DNA of 64,000 nucleotides from Corynebacterium urealyticum DSM 7109 (GTDB lineage Bacteria > Actinomycetota > Actinomycetes > Mycobacteriales > Mycobacteriaceae). The position numbers were made by a program, and so were the translations under genes. Positions 1-10,141 of the stretch are shown piece by piece. The stretch's first letter is position 1. Each line of letters begins with the position of its first letter. The stretch spans positions 1,116,001-1,180,000 of the forward strand of contig NC_010545.1 in NCBI RefSeq assembly GCF_000069945.1. Reading direction: 5' to 3'. The notes under the pieces are model-generated. The model searched no databases, was not told where the DNA came from, and was given only the letters and a program-made list of their open reading frames with translations.

Positions 1-1
1 G

Positions 2-1606
2 TCCCGCGTCAACGGCATGGGTGTCTCCGGCGCGGAGGTTGTCACCGACGGCGATAACCTCGTGATTACCGTCCCGGGTGAGGATGCTAGCGAGGCCCGC
101 GCCCTGGGGAAGACTTCCCAGCTGCTGTTCCGCCCGAACTCCCAGCCACAGCCGACGACCGCGAAGTTCGCCGAGGTTTACCAGGACATGGCGAACCGCT
201 GGGTTGAGGCGGGAATCCTGAAGAAGCAGCCCACCCAGGAGAAGATGAACGATCTGCTCAAGGCCATGAAGGAGCAGAATGCACCTGGGCTGCCAGACAA
301 GCTGACGGTGACGGCCAAGGAGCCAGCGGAGCCGAAGAACTCTGTCGAAGAGCAAAAGCGCCGTGATAAGCAGGTTCAGATCCTGCTGAAGGACCGCCAG
401 GCCGAGAACGCGGACACGCAATCCGCAGCAGCGGGGCTGCTTGACTGCTCCGGACCAGACCCACTATCTGGTGCTGATGATCCTGCCAAGCCGCTGGTGA
501 CGTGCTCGCCGCAGGGGCCAATGGTGCTGGGCCCGGCCCCGGTGCTCATCGGTGATGAGAATAAAGACAAGCCTCGTCGCCTGACCGGTGACATGATCGA
601 TACGAATTCCACTATCACCGGTGGTTTCGACGCTCAGTCCGCGCAGATGGCCATCACGTTCCGTTTCAAGACCGGCAAGGACACCCCAGGTGGTGAAACC
701 TGGTACAAGCTTGGCCAGGACATGATGAACCAGCAGGTCGCAATCACCCTGGACTCCCAGGTCATCTCCGCCCCGCAAATTCAGGGTGCAACCCCGCCAG
801 GCGAGGTTTCCCAGATCACGGGCCAGTTCACCGAGAAGGAAGCCCAGGACCTCGCCAACAACCTGCGCTACGGTGCGCTACCACTGAGCTTCGTGGGCGA
901 GAACGGCGAGCCGGGGGGCACCGCGACGACCATCTCGCCGACCATGGGTGAGGCCTCCCTGCGCGCTGGGTTGATCGCCGGGCTCGTTGGGCTTGTGCTC
1001 GCTTCCCTCTACGCGCTCTGGTACTACCGCGGACTCGGACTGATCGCCATTGTCTCGTTGGTGGCCAGTGTGGCTATGGTGTTCGGTCTTCTGGTCCTAC
1101 TGGGACGCTGGATCGGTTACAGCCTGGACCTGGCTGGCATCGCTGGTCTGATCATCGGCATCGGCACCACCGCCGACTCCTTTGTGGTGTACTTCGAGCG
1201 CATTAAGGACGAGATCCTCGGGGGTTCGACGTTCCGTTCCGCCGTGCCTCGCGCGTGGGATCGGGCTCGTGGGACGATCGTCACCGGTAACTTCGTGTCT
1301 CTCATTGCCGCGGTGATCCTGTACTTCCTCGCCATTGGCGACGTCAAGGGCTTCGCGTTCACCTTGGGGCTCACCACCGTCGTCGACGTCGTGGTTGCCT
1401 TCCTGCTGACCGCACCTCTGACGATCATGTTGTCCCGTAAGCCTTTCAGCGCCAACCGGAAGGTCAATGGTCTTGGACCGGCGTTCCGCCTTGCGGAGTC
1501 CCGCGGCTACTCGCCGACCCGACCACAGTTTGCTGCCACCACGGCAGACGTTAAGACGACGAGTGGCTCCGTGGAGAGCGACTCGACCGAGGAGGAGACC
1601 CGATGA
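2..1606 (+). CDS. secD: Protein translocase subunit SecD (5' end outside window)
   Basis: SecD works with SecF in the cytoplasmic membrane, using the proton gradient to help SecYEG release and pull preproteins to the outer face. The reading frame is open from the window edge; the ATG at 17 is internal, because the residues before it (SRVNGMGVSGAEV) match the conserved SecD region after the first membrane helix. The extracytoplasmic part (to about residue 300 here) carries an actinobacterial Gln/Lys-rich insertion. The last ~200 residues hold five membrane segments, including the conserved motif AGLIIGIGTTADSFVVYFER. The N-terminal helix lies upstream of the window. The stop overlaps the secF start (ATGA), which implies translational coupling. 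Confidence 0.96.
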   Translation, partial: SRVNGMGVSGAEVVTDGDNLVITVPGEDASEARALGKTSQLLFRPNSQPQPTTAKFAEVYQDMANRWVEAGILKKQPTQEKMNDLLKAMKEQNAPGLPDKLTVTAKEPAEPKNSVEEQKRRDKQVQILLKDRQAENADTQSAAAGLLDCSGPDPLSGADDPAKPLVTCSPQGPMVLGPAPVLIGDENKDKPRRLTGDMIDTNSTITGGFDAQSAQMAITFRFKTGKDTPGGETWYKLGQDMMNQQVAITLDSQVISAPQIQGATPPGEVSQITGQFTEKEAQDLANNLRYGALPLSFVGENGEPGGTATTISPTMGEASLRAGLIAGLVGLVLASLYALWYYRGLGLIAIVSLVASVAMVFGLLVLLGRWIGYSLDLAGIAGLIIGIGTTADSFVVYFERIKDEILGGSTFRSAVPRAWDRARGTIVTGNFVSLIAAVILYFLAIGDVKGFAFTLGLTTVVDVVVAFLLTAPLTIMLSRKPFSANRKVNGLGPAFRLAESRGYSPTRPQFAATTADVKTTSGSVESDSTEEETR

Positions 1607-2814
1607 GCAGCACGGACACTGCCATGAGCAGCGTGAATACTGCGCAGCCAAAGGAGCAGGACAAGGGCTCCCGGCTGAGCCAGATGTACAACGGCACCGG
1701 AAACTTCCCATTCGTGGCGAAGCGGCGCCTCTGGTACCAGATTCTGATCGCTATCTTCGTCCTGTGCATCGCGACGATCGGCTTCCGGGGCTTTAACCTC
1801 GGCATCGATTTCGAGGGCGGTACCCGCATCAGTATGCCGCCGAGTGCAAACGTTCAGCAGGATGCCGTCGAACGGGTTTTCACTGAGGCCACGGGAGTAG
1901 CGCCCAACGCGGTTCAGACCGTCGGATCGGGAGACTCTCAGGTCATCGAGATTAACTCCGAGCGGCTCAGTGAAGATCAGATTCGTCAGGCCCGGGCCGC
2001 GCTCTTCGAAGAGTTCAAGCCCGTGAATGCTCAAGGACAGGCCTCCGAGGACGCAGTGAACGACTCCACGGTCTCTGAATCCTGGGGCTCGTCCATTACG
2101 AAGCGCATGCTTCTCGCGCTCGGCGTTTTCGTGCTCGCAGTCTTCGCCTACATCGGGCTGCGGATGGAGCGCGACATGGCGATCTCCGCAATCATCGGTG
2201 TGCTCATCGACCTGACTGTCGTTTCGGGTATTTACGCCCTGCTGGGGCTCGATGTCTCTCCGGCGACGGTCATCGGACTGCTGACCATCCTGGCTTACTC
2301 GCTGTACGACACTGTCGTCGTGTTCGACAAGGTACAGGAGAACACCGCCGGGCTATTCGACTCGAACCGCGCGACATACGGGGAACAGGTCAACCTCGCG
2401 ATCAACCAGACGGTGATGCGCTCCATCAACACCTCCATTTTCTCGCTGGTGCCGATCGCCGCGCTGTTGGTCATTGCAGTGTGGCTCATGGGCGTGGGCA
2501 CCCTGAAGGACCTTGCCCTCGTGCAGTTCATCGGCGTGATCTGCGGTACCTTCAACTCCATCTTCTTCGCCGCCCCCATGCTGGTGAGCTTGAAGATGCG
2601 GCAGAAGAAGTATCGGGAGCACGACGATCGCGTTCTTCAGGCCCGCGAGCGGGTCGCTGCGGGCGAGGAACCGGCTGAGGACTCCGAGGAGGAACCCCGC
2701 GCGGGAACCCGCACCGTCGTGAGCCCGAACGCTGGTCTTGGTGCTCAGCGTAAACAGCAGCCGGATACCTCGGGCCTGGATACCAGCGGGGTATCCTGGC
2801 GACCTGGAATGTAG
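1603..2814 (+). CDS. secF: Protein translocase subunit SecF
   Basis: This is the partner of SecD in the Sec accessory complex. The 403-residue protein has a first membrane helix at about residues 45-65, followed by the SecF signature FNLGIDFEGGT. An extracytoplasmic loop comes next, then five helices with the conserved ILAYSLYDTVVVFDKVQEN region. The C-terminal ~70 residues are a charged, Glu- and Pro-rich cytoplasmic tail longer than in E. coli, as is common in actinobacteria. The start overlaps the secD stop by four bases. A second ATG eight codons on could also serve, but the first fits the overlap best. Confidence 0.95.
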   Translation: MSSTDTAMSSVNTAQPKEQDKGSRLSQMYNGTGNFPFVAKRRLWYQILIAIFVLCIATIGFRGFNLGIDFEGGTRISMPPSANVQQDAVERVFTEATGVAPNAVQTVGSGDSQVIEINSERLSEDQIRQARAALFEEFKPVNAQGQASEDAVNDSTVSESWGSSITKRMLLALGVFVLAVFAYIGLRMERDMAISAIIGVLIDLTVVSGIYALLGLDVSPATVIGLLTILAYSLYDTVVVFDKVQENTAGLFDSNRATYGEQVNLAINQTVMRSINTSIFSLVPIAALLVIAVWLMGVGTLKDLALVQFIGVICGTFNSIFFAAPMLVSLKMRQKKYREHDDRVLQARERVAAGEEPAEDSEEEPRAGTRTVVSPNAGLGAQRKQQPDTSGLDTSGVSWRPGM

Positions 2815-2899
2815 CTGGCGAAGGCCCAAAGACCTAAGGAGATCCTGGGGGAGCGTTCGCATGGCGGTGAAGCCAAGCGCACGCTCAAGGAGGTGTGAA

Positions 2900-4499
2900 G
2901 TGTTTAAGCATCGTGGATTCCGTATGGGAATAGCGACCCTGGCCGTAGGAGCCTTGCTGGCCGGCTGCGGTAGCGATGGCGGCGGGCTCGGCCGTGCCGA
3001 ACCGCAGTTCGGCTATCAGCTACCGACCACGCCGGTCACCACCAACGCGGGATCAGCTGTCGGGGTGGCCACCGACGCGGCGAAGCTTTCCGCCCGCCTG
3101 TACCCAGGGGCTTTTCTTGCGGGGCCGGAGGGCCAAATGCTGCCCAACCGGGATTTGGTTGAAGTGACTCCGAGCAAGAAGCATCAGGAAGTCGTCGATT
3201 ACAAGATCAACCCAGCGGCAAAATATTCCGATGGGCATAAGGTCGTTTGTGATGACTTCCAGCTGACGAAGTTGGCCAGCGAACGTGCTGATCTTTTTTG
3301 CGTCGGATTTGCCCATCTATCACCAGGTCGCTGAACTTTATTGCGCCCCAGGAGCGGACCGTTTCCGGGTGGTGTTCAAGCCGGGTTTCGGGCAGCGCTA
3401 TCGCGAACTTTTTAGCGCGGGCACGGTTCTGCCGGCCCACGCTGTGACCAAGCGGGCCGAGGTGGAATCAGTCACGGCAACTGTTGAGTCTGGGGTGGAA
3501 GAAGACCTGCTTCGCCTGGGCAAGGCTTGGCAGGAGCTCTTCGATATCACCAAGACGGACCCTGCCACTGTCCCGACGTTCGGCCCGTACCGAATCGCCG
3601 AGAAGGGCGAGCGAGGCCAGCTGGTGCTCCGGGAGAACTCGGAATGGGCGGGGGACCGCCCCGCACAGCTGCCGATCTACGTGTGGGGGCCGGGGGCGGA
3701 CCTGCCGAAGCTCGCCGAGGACAACCAGATTTCGGTGCTTGACGCGCCCGTCAAGACTGATTTCGCCGCCGCCGGCATCGCATCGGAGAAGTTTTCAATT
3801 AGCCGCCAGCCCAGTGATCGTCTCGATACCCTGAGCCTTGCGGACACCGGAATCTTCGCTGACGAAGGTTCGCGGCACGCCTTCAGCTCCTGCATTGACC
3901 GCAAGGCCCTCGTTAAGACTACGTCGGAGTTCTCCCGCAATCGCGTGACTGCCACTGGCCTGCGCGTACTACAGCCATCTGCGCCGACTCACCCCCGGCT
4001 GAAGGCACTGTCCGGGGCGCACATGACCCGGGATATCCCCGCGGCGAAGGCTGCTCTCGAGGGAGCTACCGTGCGCATCGGTTACCTGCAGGAGCACGAG
4101 CGTTACGCCAAGCAGGTTGAGACCATCAAGAACAGCTGCGCGGAAGCCGGGATCACCGTCGAAGCAGTGCCACTGACCGCCACAAACTACGGAACCTTGG
4201 GGGAGGACTACGACGCGCTGCTGTCGACCCTCAGCGGGTTCGGACGCAATGGGCTCAGCAAGGCGGACCAGGCATCGCTGTTGCCGGAGATCCTTCGTGC
4301 GGAGAAGGAACTGCAGCAAGCGATGTGGACGATTCCGCTGACCACCGAGCCGCGGGCGATTGCAACCCTGAAGAACCTAGACAACGTCGTGGATAACCCG
4401 GGCAATGTCGGCCTCAGCTGGAATATGGACCGGTGGGTCGAGCTTGACCACATCCCCGAAACCACCAGCGCAACGGACACATCCACCAAGAAGTCTTAA
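2900..4499 (+). pseudogene. Family 5 solute-binding lipoprotein, frameshifted
   Basis: The gene matches in position and content the conserved lipoprotein found between secF and apt in Mycobacteriales (Rv2585c-like), related to peptide-binding proteins of ABC importers. The GTG start at 2900 lies 7 bases after an AAGGAGG site. It opens a lipoprotein signal with lipobox LLAGC, so the product should be anchored on the outer face of the membrane. The frame breaks at a run of six T (3294-3299): upstream it reads ERADLF then leaves the family, while the frame that continues from 3300 reads ASDLPIYHQVAEL and runs to 4499. Removing one T gives one 532-residue protein. No permease genes adjoin, so it is an orphan binding protein. 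Whether it is truly broken or the extra T is a read error cannot be told here. Confidence 0.8.
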
Positions 4500-4516
4500 A
4501 GGATTAGTCGACAACC

Positions 4517-5104
4517 ATGACCCAGGCATCAGATTTCATCCTCTCCGACCCGAGCGCGATCAAGCGCCAGGAATACGCCCAGAAGCTGCTCGCCGATCAC
4601 ATTCGGCTCGTGCCAGGATTCCCCGCCGAGGGCATTGTTTTCGAGGACCTCACGCCGGCGCTCGCCGACGCGGAGTCTTTCCGCGCCGTTGTTTGTTCCT
4701 TGGCTGACGCTGCCCGCGAGATGGAACCGGACCTGATCGCCGGGCTCGACGCGCGCGGGTTTTTGCTTGGCAGCGCTGTGGCTTATGAGCTGGGACTCGG
4801 CATCCTCGCGGTGCGTAAGGGCGGAAAACTACCGCCGCCGGTCCACCAGGCCAACTATCAGCTGGAGTACGGCACCGCCACGCTTGAGATCCCAGCCGAC
4901 GGCTTGGACCTGCGGGGGCGGCGGGTGCTGCTGCTCGACGACGTCCTGGCGACCGGGGGTACCCTCCAGGCTGCCCGCAGCTTGCTTGACAAAGCTGGTG
5001 CGACGGTCTGCGGCCTTGGGGTAGTACTTGAGGTACAAGCGCTGGACGGTCGTCAACGCTTCCCTGATATCCCGTTGTATGTCGTAGGAACCGATCATGA
5101 GTAA
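4517..5104 (+). CDS. apt: Adenine phosphoribosyltransferase
   Basis: Apt makes AMP from adenine and PRPP in purine salvage. The protein has 195 residues, near the family length. It carries the type I phosphoribosyltransferase PRPP loop [13 protein letters not shown] at about residues 137-149, and the upstream FEDLTP and DARGF motifs of APRTs. AAAGGA precedes the ATG. The 3' end overlaps the rel start by 8 bases, and this apt-rel pair is standard in actinobacteria, linking purine salvage with (p)ppGpp control. Confidence 0.95.
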   Translation: MTQASDFILSDPSAIKRQEYAQKLLADHIRLVPGFPAEGIVFEDLTPALADAESFRAVVCSLADAAREMEPDLIAGLDARGFLLGSAVAYELGLGILAVRKGGKLPPPVHQANYQLEYGTATLEIPADGLDLRGRRVLLLDDVLATGGTLQAARSLLDKAGATVCGLGVVLEVQALDGRQRFPDIPLYVVGTDHE

Positions 5105-7373
5105 AGAAAAGGGTTCGCTGTGGATGGCGGCGCGCATCGCGCGTACCCTGACGGGGACCGCCCGCCCGAAGGTGAACCCTGTGCTAGGACCGCTTATCGT
5201 GGTGCACCGAAAGTTCCACCCGAAGGCGAATCTTGAGGTACTCAACCGGGCGTATAACACCGCGGAGCGACTGCACGACGGCGTGATGCGCAAATCGGGG
5301 GAACCGTACATTACCCATCCACTGGCCGTGGCGACCATCGCCGCGGAGATCGGCATGGACACCACCACGCTAGTGGCGGCGCTCCTGCACGACACGGTGG
5401 AAGACACCGACTATTCACTCGAGGAGCTCACCACTGACTTCGGGGAGGAGGTTGCCCGCCTCGTGGACGGTGTCACCAAGCTGGACAAGGTGGCACTCGG
5501 TTCCGCAGCGGAGGCCGAGACCGTCCGCAAGATGATCGTGGCGATGTCGCACGACCCCCGCGTGCTGGTCATCAAGGTCTGCGACCGGCTGCACAATATG
5601 CGCACCATGCGCTTCCTCCCGCCTGAGAAGCAGGCGAAGAAGGCTCGGGAAACCTTGGAAGTCATCGCGCCACTCGCACACCGGCTGGGGATGGCGACGG
5701 TCAAGTGGGAACTCGAGGACCTCGCCTTTGCGATCCTGTACCCACGCAAGTACGAGGAGATCGTCCGCATTGTTGCGGACCGTGCGCCAAAGCGCGACCA
5801 GTACATCGCCCGCGTCAAGGATGAAATCGAGTCCGCGATGCAGGACACCGGCATCAACGCCGAGGTCGTGGGCAGGCCGAAGCACTACTGGTCGATCTAT
5901 CAGAAGATGATCGTCCGTGGCCGCGACTTTGACGAGATCTTCGACCTGGTCGGCATCCGCATCCTCGTGGAAACTGTGCGTGACTGCTATGCCGCCGTGG
6001 GCGCGGTTCACGCGCTGTACCAGCCCATGCCGGGGCGGTTTAAGGACTACATCAGCTCGCCGCGCTTCGGCGTATACAAGTCCCTGCACACAACTGTTCT
6101 CGGGCCGGACGCTAAGCCGCTGGAAATCCAGATCCGCACCCTGGAAATGCACCGCAACGCCGAATACGGCATTGCCGCGCACTGGCGCTATAAAGAGACC
6201 CGCGGCACCCACAGTGGAACCAGCGAGGACCTGGACCAGATGGCGTGGATGCGCCAATTGCTGGACTGGCAGAAGGAGGCAGCGGATCCGAATGAGTTCC
6301 TGGATTCACTGCGTTACGACCTCTCCACCGATGAGATCTTCGTGTTCACCCCGAAGGGGGATGCCATTACGCTTCCTGCGGGTGCCACCCCCGTGGACTT
6401 CGCCTATTCCGTGCACACCGAGGTCGGGCACCGCTGCATCGGTGCGAAGGTCAACGGGCGTTTGGTTGCGCTGGAAAGCAAACTGCAGACCGGCGACAAG
6501 GTCGAGATCTTTACCTCTAAGGACCAGTCGGCAGGCCCCAGCAAGGATTGGCTGAACTTCGTCGTTGTCCCGCGAGCCCGTGCCCGCATCAAGCAGTGGT
6601 TTGCTAAGGAGCGCCGCGGTGAAGCTGTCGAGGTGGGGCGTGACGCACTCGCCGCAGAGGTGCAGCGCAACGGCGTGCCGGTGCAGCGCCTGTTCACGCC
6701 CGAGTCAGTCCGTGCCCTGGCAGCCGACCTGGGGTACGACGACGTCGACGCCCTGTACGCCGCCATCGGCCGCCACGACGTCACCGCCGGGCACGTCGTC
6801 AACCAGCTCATGGAACAGCTCGCTGGCGAGGATGACGCGCCCGCGATGCTGCCCAACGAGGTTCCCGTCCACCCGGCGAGCCGGATCGCGAACACCCCGC
6901 AGGAGGGCCGCGGCGACGGCTCCGGCATTCTTGTGCAGGGGGAGGCGGACTTTTCCGCGAAGCTGGCGAAGTGCTGCACCCCGGTACCGGGAGACGCGAT
7001 CTTCGGCTTCATCACCAAAGGCGGCGGAGTCTCGGTCCACCGTACGGATTGCACTAACGCTCCGAAGCTGCACCAAGACCAGGAGCGAATCATCGAGGTG
7101 GGCTGGGCACAGAGCTTCCAGAATGCCGTGTTCCTCGTGACGATCCAGATCGAGGGTCTGGACCGCAACGGCCTGCTCTCCGAAGTCACCCGCGTGGTCA
7201 GCGAGCAGAAGGTTCCGATCATCGCGACGAGCTCGCGCACCTCAGAGGACCGGGTGGCGATGATCCGTTTTACCTTCGAGGTCTCCGATACCAAGCAGCT
7301 GGGCTACCTGATGGGGCAGCTGCGCAACATCGAGGGTGTATTCGACGTCTACCGAGTCACCACCGGCGGTTAG
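5097..7373 (+). CDS. rel: Bifunctional (p)ppGpp synthetase/hydrolase Rel
   Basis: Rel makes and breaks the stringent-response alarmone (p)ppGpp. The 758-residue protein has the full Rel layout. The HD hydrolase domain carries HDTVED at about residues 98-103. The synthetase domain follows at about 250-390, with RFKDY near 313; an RxKD motif there is typical of bifunctional Rel rather than synthetase-only RelA. The TGS domain (about 410-470) begins [11 protein letters not shown], a Cys-containing helical region includes [10 protein letters not shown] near 623-632, and an ACT domain ends the protein (about 678-758). Both activities therefore look intact. In the present sequence an IS30 element lies 36 bases after the stop and cuts the gene off from its likely terminator at 9087-9119. 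Confidence 0.97.
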   Translation: MSKEKGSLWMAARIARTLTGTARPKVNPVLGPLIVVHRKFHPKANLEVLNRAYNTAERLHDGVMRKSGEPYITHPLAVATIAAEIGMDTTTLVAALLHDTVEDTDYSLEELTTDFGEEVARLVDGVTKLDKVALGSAAEAETVRKMIVAMSHDPRVLVIKVCDRLHNMRTMRFLPPEKQAKKARETLEVIAPLAHRLGMATVKWELEDLAFAILYPRKYEEIVRIVADRAPKRDQYIARVKDEIESAMQDTGINAEVVGRPKHYWSIYQKMIVRGRDFDEIFDLVGIRILVETVRDCYAAVGAVHALYQPMPGRFKDYISSPRFGVYKSLHTTVLGPDAKPLEIQIRTLEMHRNAEYGIAAHWRYKETRGTHSGTSEDLDQMAWMRQLLDWQKEAADPNEFLDSLRYDLSTDEIFVFTPKGDAITLPAGATPVDFAYSVHTEVGHRCIGAKVNGRLVALESKLQTGDKVEIFTSKDQSAGPSKDWLNFVVVPRARARIKQWFAKERRGEAVEVGRDALAAEVQRNGVPVQRLFTPESVRALAADLGYDDVDALYAAIGRHDVTAGHVVNQLMEQLAGEDDAPAMLPNEVPVHPASRIANTPQEGRGDGSGILVQGEADFSAKLAKCCTPVPGDAIFGFITKGGGVSVHRTDCTNAPKLHQDQERIIEVGWAQSFQNAVFLVTIQIEGLDRNGLLSEVTRVVSEQKVPIIATSSRTSEDRVAMIRFTFEVSDTKQLGYLMGQLRNIEGVFDVYRVTTGG

Positions 7374-7402
7374 GGGCCAGCCAACGCGGTCTGTGACTTA
7401 AG

Positions 7403-7422
7403 TTCTAGTGGTCGTTGCAACA
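7403..7422 (+). repeat. Left inverted repeat of IS30-family element (with target bases)
   Basis: The 20 bases TTCTAGTGGTCGTTGCAACA match the reverse complement of 9042-9061 with one mismatch. The outer CTAG (7405-7408) also occurs directly after the right end and is most simply a 4-bp target duplication. Because CTAG is its own complement, the exact boundary cannot be fixed. Confidence 0.85.
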
Positions 7423-9055
7423 CTGATCTGAAGGGTTGGTGTTGGTGATGACGGTGTCACGGTGGGATCCACCGGTTGAGGAGATCACTCGGTTTCACCA
7501 GTTGGTGGTGGGTGATGGTTTGTCGGTGCGTGCGGCTGGGTTGGATCTGGGATGGTCGTTAGCTACGGCGTATCGGATTGCGCATCGTGATGGGTTACCA
7601 CTGCGGAATAAGACGTTGTCGTCACAGGTGGTTGACGAGATTGTTGCGTTGTTTGCCCAGAATGTCGCGCCAATGGATATTGTGCGGCGGTTGGGTGTGA
7701 ATCCTTCGTCGGTATACCGGGTGGGGATATCGATTGGTGCGCGGCCCCGTCCTGCTCCTGAGGGTCGGCGGGCTGTGGCTACGGCGCGGCGAGTGGAGTA
7801 TTTGGAGCTTCGGGCCTGTGGGTTGGATCGTCGTTCTGCTGCAGCTGCGTGTGGGATGGGGTTACGTGGTGCGCTTGATGTTGATAAGGGGGTGATTAAA
7901 ACACGTGGTCGGCGTGTGCCGTTTGTGCCCGATGGTCAGGCAGTTTATCGCTATAAACGGCTTATGCAGGTTCTTGCGTATGTTGATGGCCGGGTCAGTG
8001 TTCCGGTGGAGGTGCTGCCGCAGGCTGCGGTGGAGAAGGTGATTGACCGGCGGTACTTGTCGTTGGTGGAGCGGGAGCGCATCGCGGATCGGGTGAATCG
8101 GAATTTATCGGTTCGGGCGATTGCGCGTGAGCTTGGGCGTGATCCGGGGACGATTTCGCGCGAGATTAGTCGCAATAGTGGTGATGATGGCATTTATCGC
8201 CCGTTTGAGGCGCACCGGAAGTCAACGCTTCGGAGGTTTCGGCCGAAGGTGTCGAAGATTGCGGCGAATCCGCGGTTGAAACAGCAGGTGTGGCAGTGGT
8301 TGCGGATGGAGTTTTCCCCTGAGCAGGTGGCTGGCCGGTTGCGCAGGGAATTCCCTGGCGATGAGACTATGCATGTGAGTCATGAAACGATCTATCAAGA
8401 GCTGTACTGCCAGGCCAGAGGCGAGTTGAAGAAGGTGGTGGCCCATGCCCTTCGTACGGGGCGGACGCGGCGTAAACCGCGTGGTCAGCGTGTTGCGAGG
8501 AGTCGGTTTGTTGATCCGATGATCATGATTGCTGATCGTCCTGCTGTTGTTGAGGATCGGGCTGTGCCGGGGCATTGGGAGGGTGATCTGATTATCGGTG
8601 CAGGTGGAAGGTCTGCGATTGGGACGTTGGTGGAGCGGACGACGCGGTATGTGATGTTGCTGCATTTGCCGGATGGGCATGGTGCGGTGGCGGTGCGTGA
8701 TGCGCTGGTGGAGGCGATTATGACGTTGCCGCAGCATCTTCGGGGGTCGTTGACCTGGGATCAGGGTTCAGAGATGGCTGGTCATAGGTCGTTTAGCATT
8801 GCGACGGATTGTCCGGTGTATTTCTGTGATCCGGGGTCGCCGTGGCAGCGGGGGACGAATGAGAACACTAATGGGTTGTTGCGTCAGTATTTTCCGAAGG
8901 GTGCGGATTTGAGTGTTTATGGGCGGGAGGAGTTGGAGCTTGTTGCTCATCGGTTGAATTGTCGGCCGCGTAAGACGTTGGGTTTTGCTACTCCTGCGGA
9001 GCGGATGGCGGAGCTGTTAGATTTAGCTGAAAGCTAGGAAATGTTGCAACGACCC
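7409..9055 (+). mobile_element. Complete IS30-family insertion sequence (~1.65 kb)
   Basis: The element has near-perfect terminal inverted repeats (GGTCGTTGCAACA core), one long transposase gene filling the interior, and flanking CTAG copies that fit a 4-bp target duplication. Removing the element and one CTAG leaves TTCTAGAA, an 8-bp palindrome; a palindromic target is what IS30-type transposases are known to prefer. The interior base use (many TTG, GGT and GTG codons) differs visibly from the C-rich neighbours, a sign of acquisition from outside. Transposase and rel are in the same orientation. Nothing in the sequence suggests it is inactive. Confidence 0.9.
7448..9037 (+). CDS. IS30-family transposase
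   Basis: This DDE transposase moves the surrounding element. The N-terminal ~200 residues contain repeated helix-turn-helix-like segments, then the IS30 region LSVRAIARELGRDPGTISREI. The catalytic core follows: HWEGDLIIGAGGRSAIGTLVER (first Asp), LTWDQGSEM (second Asp) and PWQRGTNENTNGLLRQYFPKG (Glu). All three catalytic acids are present and the frame is intact. At about 529 residues it is longer than E. coli IS30 transposase (383), as in several actinobacterial members. The start is uncertain: ATG at 7448 is chosen, but TTG 7436, GTG 7439 or GTG 7445 would add four residues or fewer. Confidence 0.93.
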   Translation: MTVSRWDPPVEEITRFHQLVVGDGLSVRAAGLDLGWSLATAYRIAHRDGLPLRNKTLSSQVVDEIVALFAQNVAPMDIVRRLGVNPSSVYRVGISIGARPRPAPEGRRAVATARRVEYLELRACGLDRRSAAAACGMGLRGALDVDKGVIKTRGRRVPFVPDGQAVYRYKRLMQVLAYVDGRVSVPVEVLPQAAVEKVIDRRYLSLVERERIADRVNRNLSVRAIARELGRDPGTISREISRNSGDDGIYRPFEAHRKSTLRRFRPKVSKIAANPRLKQQVWQWLRMEFSPEQVAGRLRREFPGDETMHVSHETIYQELYCQARGELKKVVAHALRTGRTRRKPRGQRVARSRFVDPMIMIADRPAVVEDRAVPGHWEGDLIIGAGGRSAIGTLVERTTRYVMLLHLPDGHGAVAVRDALVEAIMTLPQHLRGSLTWDQGSEMAGHRSFSIATDCPVYFCDPGSPWQRGTNENTNGLLRQYFPKGADLSVYGREELELVAHRLNCRPRKTLGFATPAERMAELLDLAES

Positions 9056-9061
9056 CTAGAA
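9042..9061 (-). repeat. Right inverted repeat of IS30-family element (with target bases)
   Basis: This is the reverse-complement partner of 7403-7422, with a single mismatch (G for T next to the CTAG). The IS proper probably ends at 9055 and 9056-9059 (CTAG) is the second copy of the target duplication. Confidence 0.85.
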
Positions 9062-9086
9062 TCCGCCTGAGGCAAGGACCAACGAA

Positions 9087-9119
9087 AAGCCCGGGTACCC
9101 ATTTGGGGTACCCGGGCTT
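9087..9119. terminator. Bidirectional intrinsic terminator between rel/IS and ppi
   Basis: A perfect 14-bp stem (AAGCCCGGGTACCC and its complement) closes a 5-base loop, with AAAA on the left and CTT on the right. It sits between genes that point at each other, rel (now the IS) and the cyclophilin gene. Before the IS arrived it would have lain about 80 bases from the rel stop. Confidence 0.85.
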
Positions 9120-9136
9120 CGTGCAGCTAGGGGAGC

Positions 9137-9997
9137 TTAGCTGACGGTGGCCTTCTCGATCTTCACCTCATCAGCCGGCTTGCCGTCGCCTTCTGGGGCA
9201 GCGTCGTAGATCTTGTCCAGGGTGGCCAGACCCTCGTCGCTGATCTTGCCGAAGACGTTGTACGCCGGTGGCAGCGTAGTGTCCTTCGTGACGAGGAAGA
9301 ACTGCGAGCCGTTGGTATCCGGGCCGGAATTCGCCATTGCCAGGGTGCCACGCGGGTAGGTCAGCGGGGACTGGCTTTCGCCCTCGGCCACACCGTTGAG
9401 CGGGAACTCGTCGCCGAACTTGTAGCCCGGTCCACCCGTGCCCTTGCCGGTCGGGTCGCCGCACTGCAGGATGCCCATCTGGTCGGACTTCACGTGGCGG
9501 TGGCAGACCGTGTTATCGAAGTAGTTCTGCTTGGCCAGGGACTCGAAGCTGTTCACGGAGCACGGGGAGGTGCCGCGGTCCAGCTCAATTGGAATCTCGC
9601 CGGCGGTGGTCTTCAGGTTCACCTTGACCAGGCCCTCCGTCGCGATATTCTCGCCGCCTGGCTTATCGACCTGCTTGGCGGCGCCGCCCTCATCCTGGTA
9701 CTCGCAGCTGACCTGCTTCGGGTAGACCTTCATTGGGCCGTCCGGCAGCGGCGGGTACTGCTGCTCGTCCTGGGCCTGGGTTTCCGTCTGATCCTCCGAA
9801 TCCGAGGACCCCGTGTAGGTGCTGGCGAAGTAAATGCCGCCCACGATTGCGGCCAGGACCACGACGGTGGTCACCATCACGCCGAGCGGCGCGAGCTTGG
9901 CCTTGCGCTCGCGGCCTTTGATCGCCTTGTCGAGGTTATCCAGCGCCTCGTCGCGGCGCTGCGCGTTGGGCATCTTGCGCCCAGTGTTCTCACTCAC
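9137..9997 (-). CDS. Membrane-anchored cyclophilin-type peptidyl-prolyl isomerase
   Basis: Cyclophilins speed cis-trans isomerisation of proline bonds during folding. The 286-residue protein has a short charged cytoplasmic N-terminus, one membrane helix (about residues 38-58, LGVMVTTVVVLAAIVGGIYF) and an acidic Gln/Glu-rich linker. The cyclophilin domain from about residue 125 carries the core motifs SLAKQNYFDNTVCHRH and NGSQFFLVTKD. The topology suggests a catalytic domain on the outer face of the membrane, acting on secreted proteins, though one helix does not prove orientation. The gene matches mycobacterial PpiB, which also lies beside rel. Confidence 0.92.
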   Translation of the reverse strand: MSENTGRKMPNAQRRDEALDNLDKAIKGRERKAKLAPLGVMVTTVVVLAAIVGGIYFASTYTGSSDSEDQTETQAQDEQQYPPLPDGPMKVYPKQVSCEYQDEGGAAKQVDKPGGENIATEGLVKVNLKTTAGEIPIELDRGTSPCSVNSFESLAKQNYFDNTVCHRHVKSDQMGILQCGDPTGKGTGGPGYKFGDEFPLNGVAEGESQSPLTYPRGTLAMANSGPDTNGSQFFLVTKDTTLPPAYNVFGKISDEGLATLDKIYDAAPEGDGKPADEVKIEKATVS

Positions 9998-10141
9998 GTG
10001 TTGAACCGGTGCCTTTCTTCCTGCGTGATCAGCTTTAGCGTGATCATGGACGATTCGCGCAGAGCCTGGCTGTGGGGCCGCGGGCCTGCGTAACCTTTCC
10101 CATTATGCCCTAAGAAAGTTATTTTCTGACACGATGGGGGC

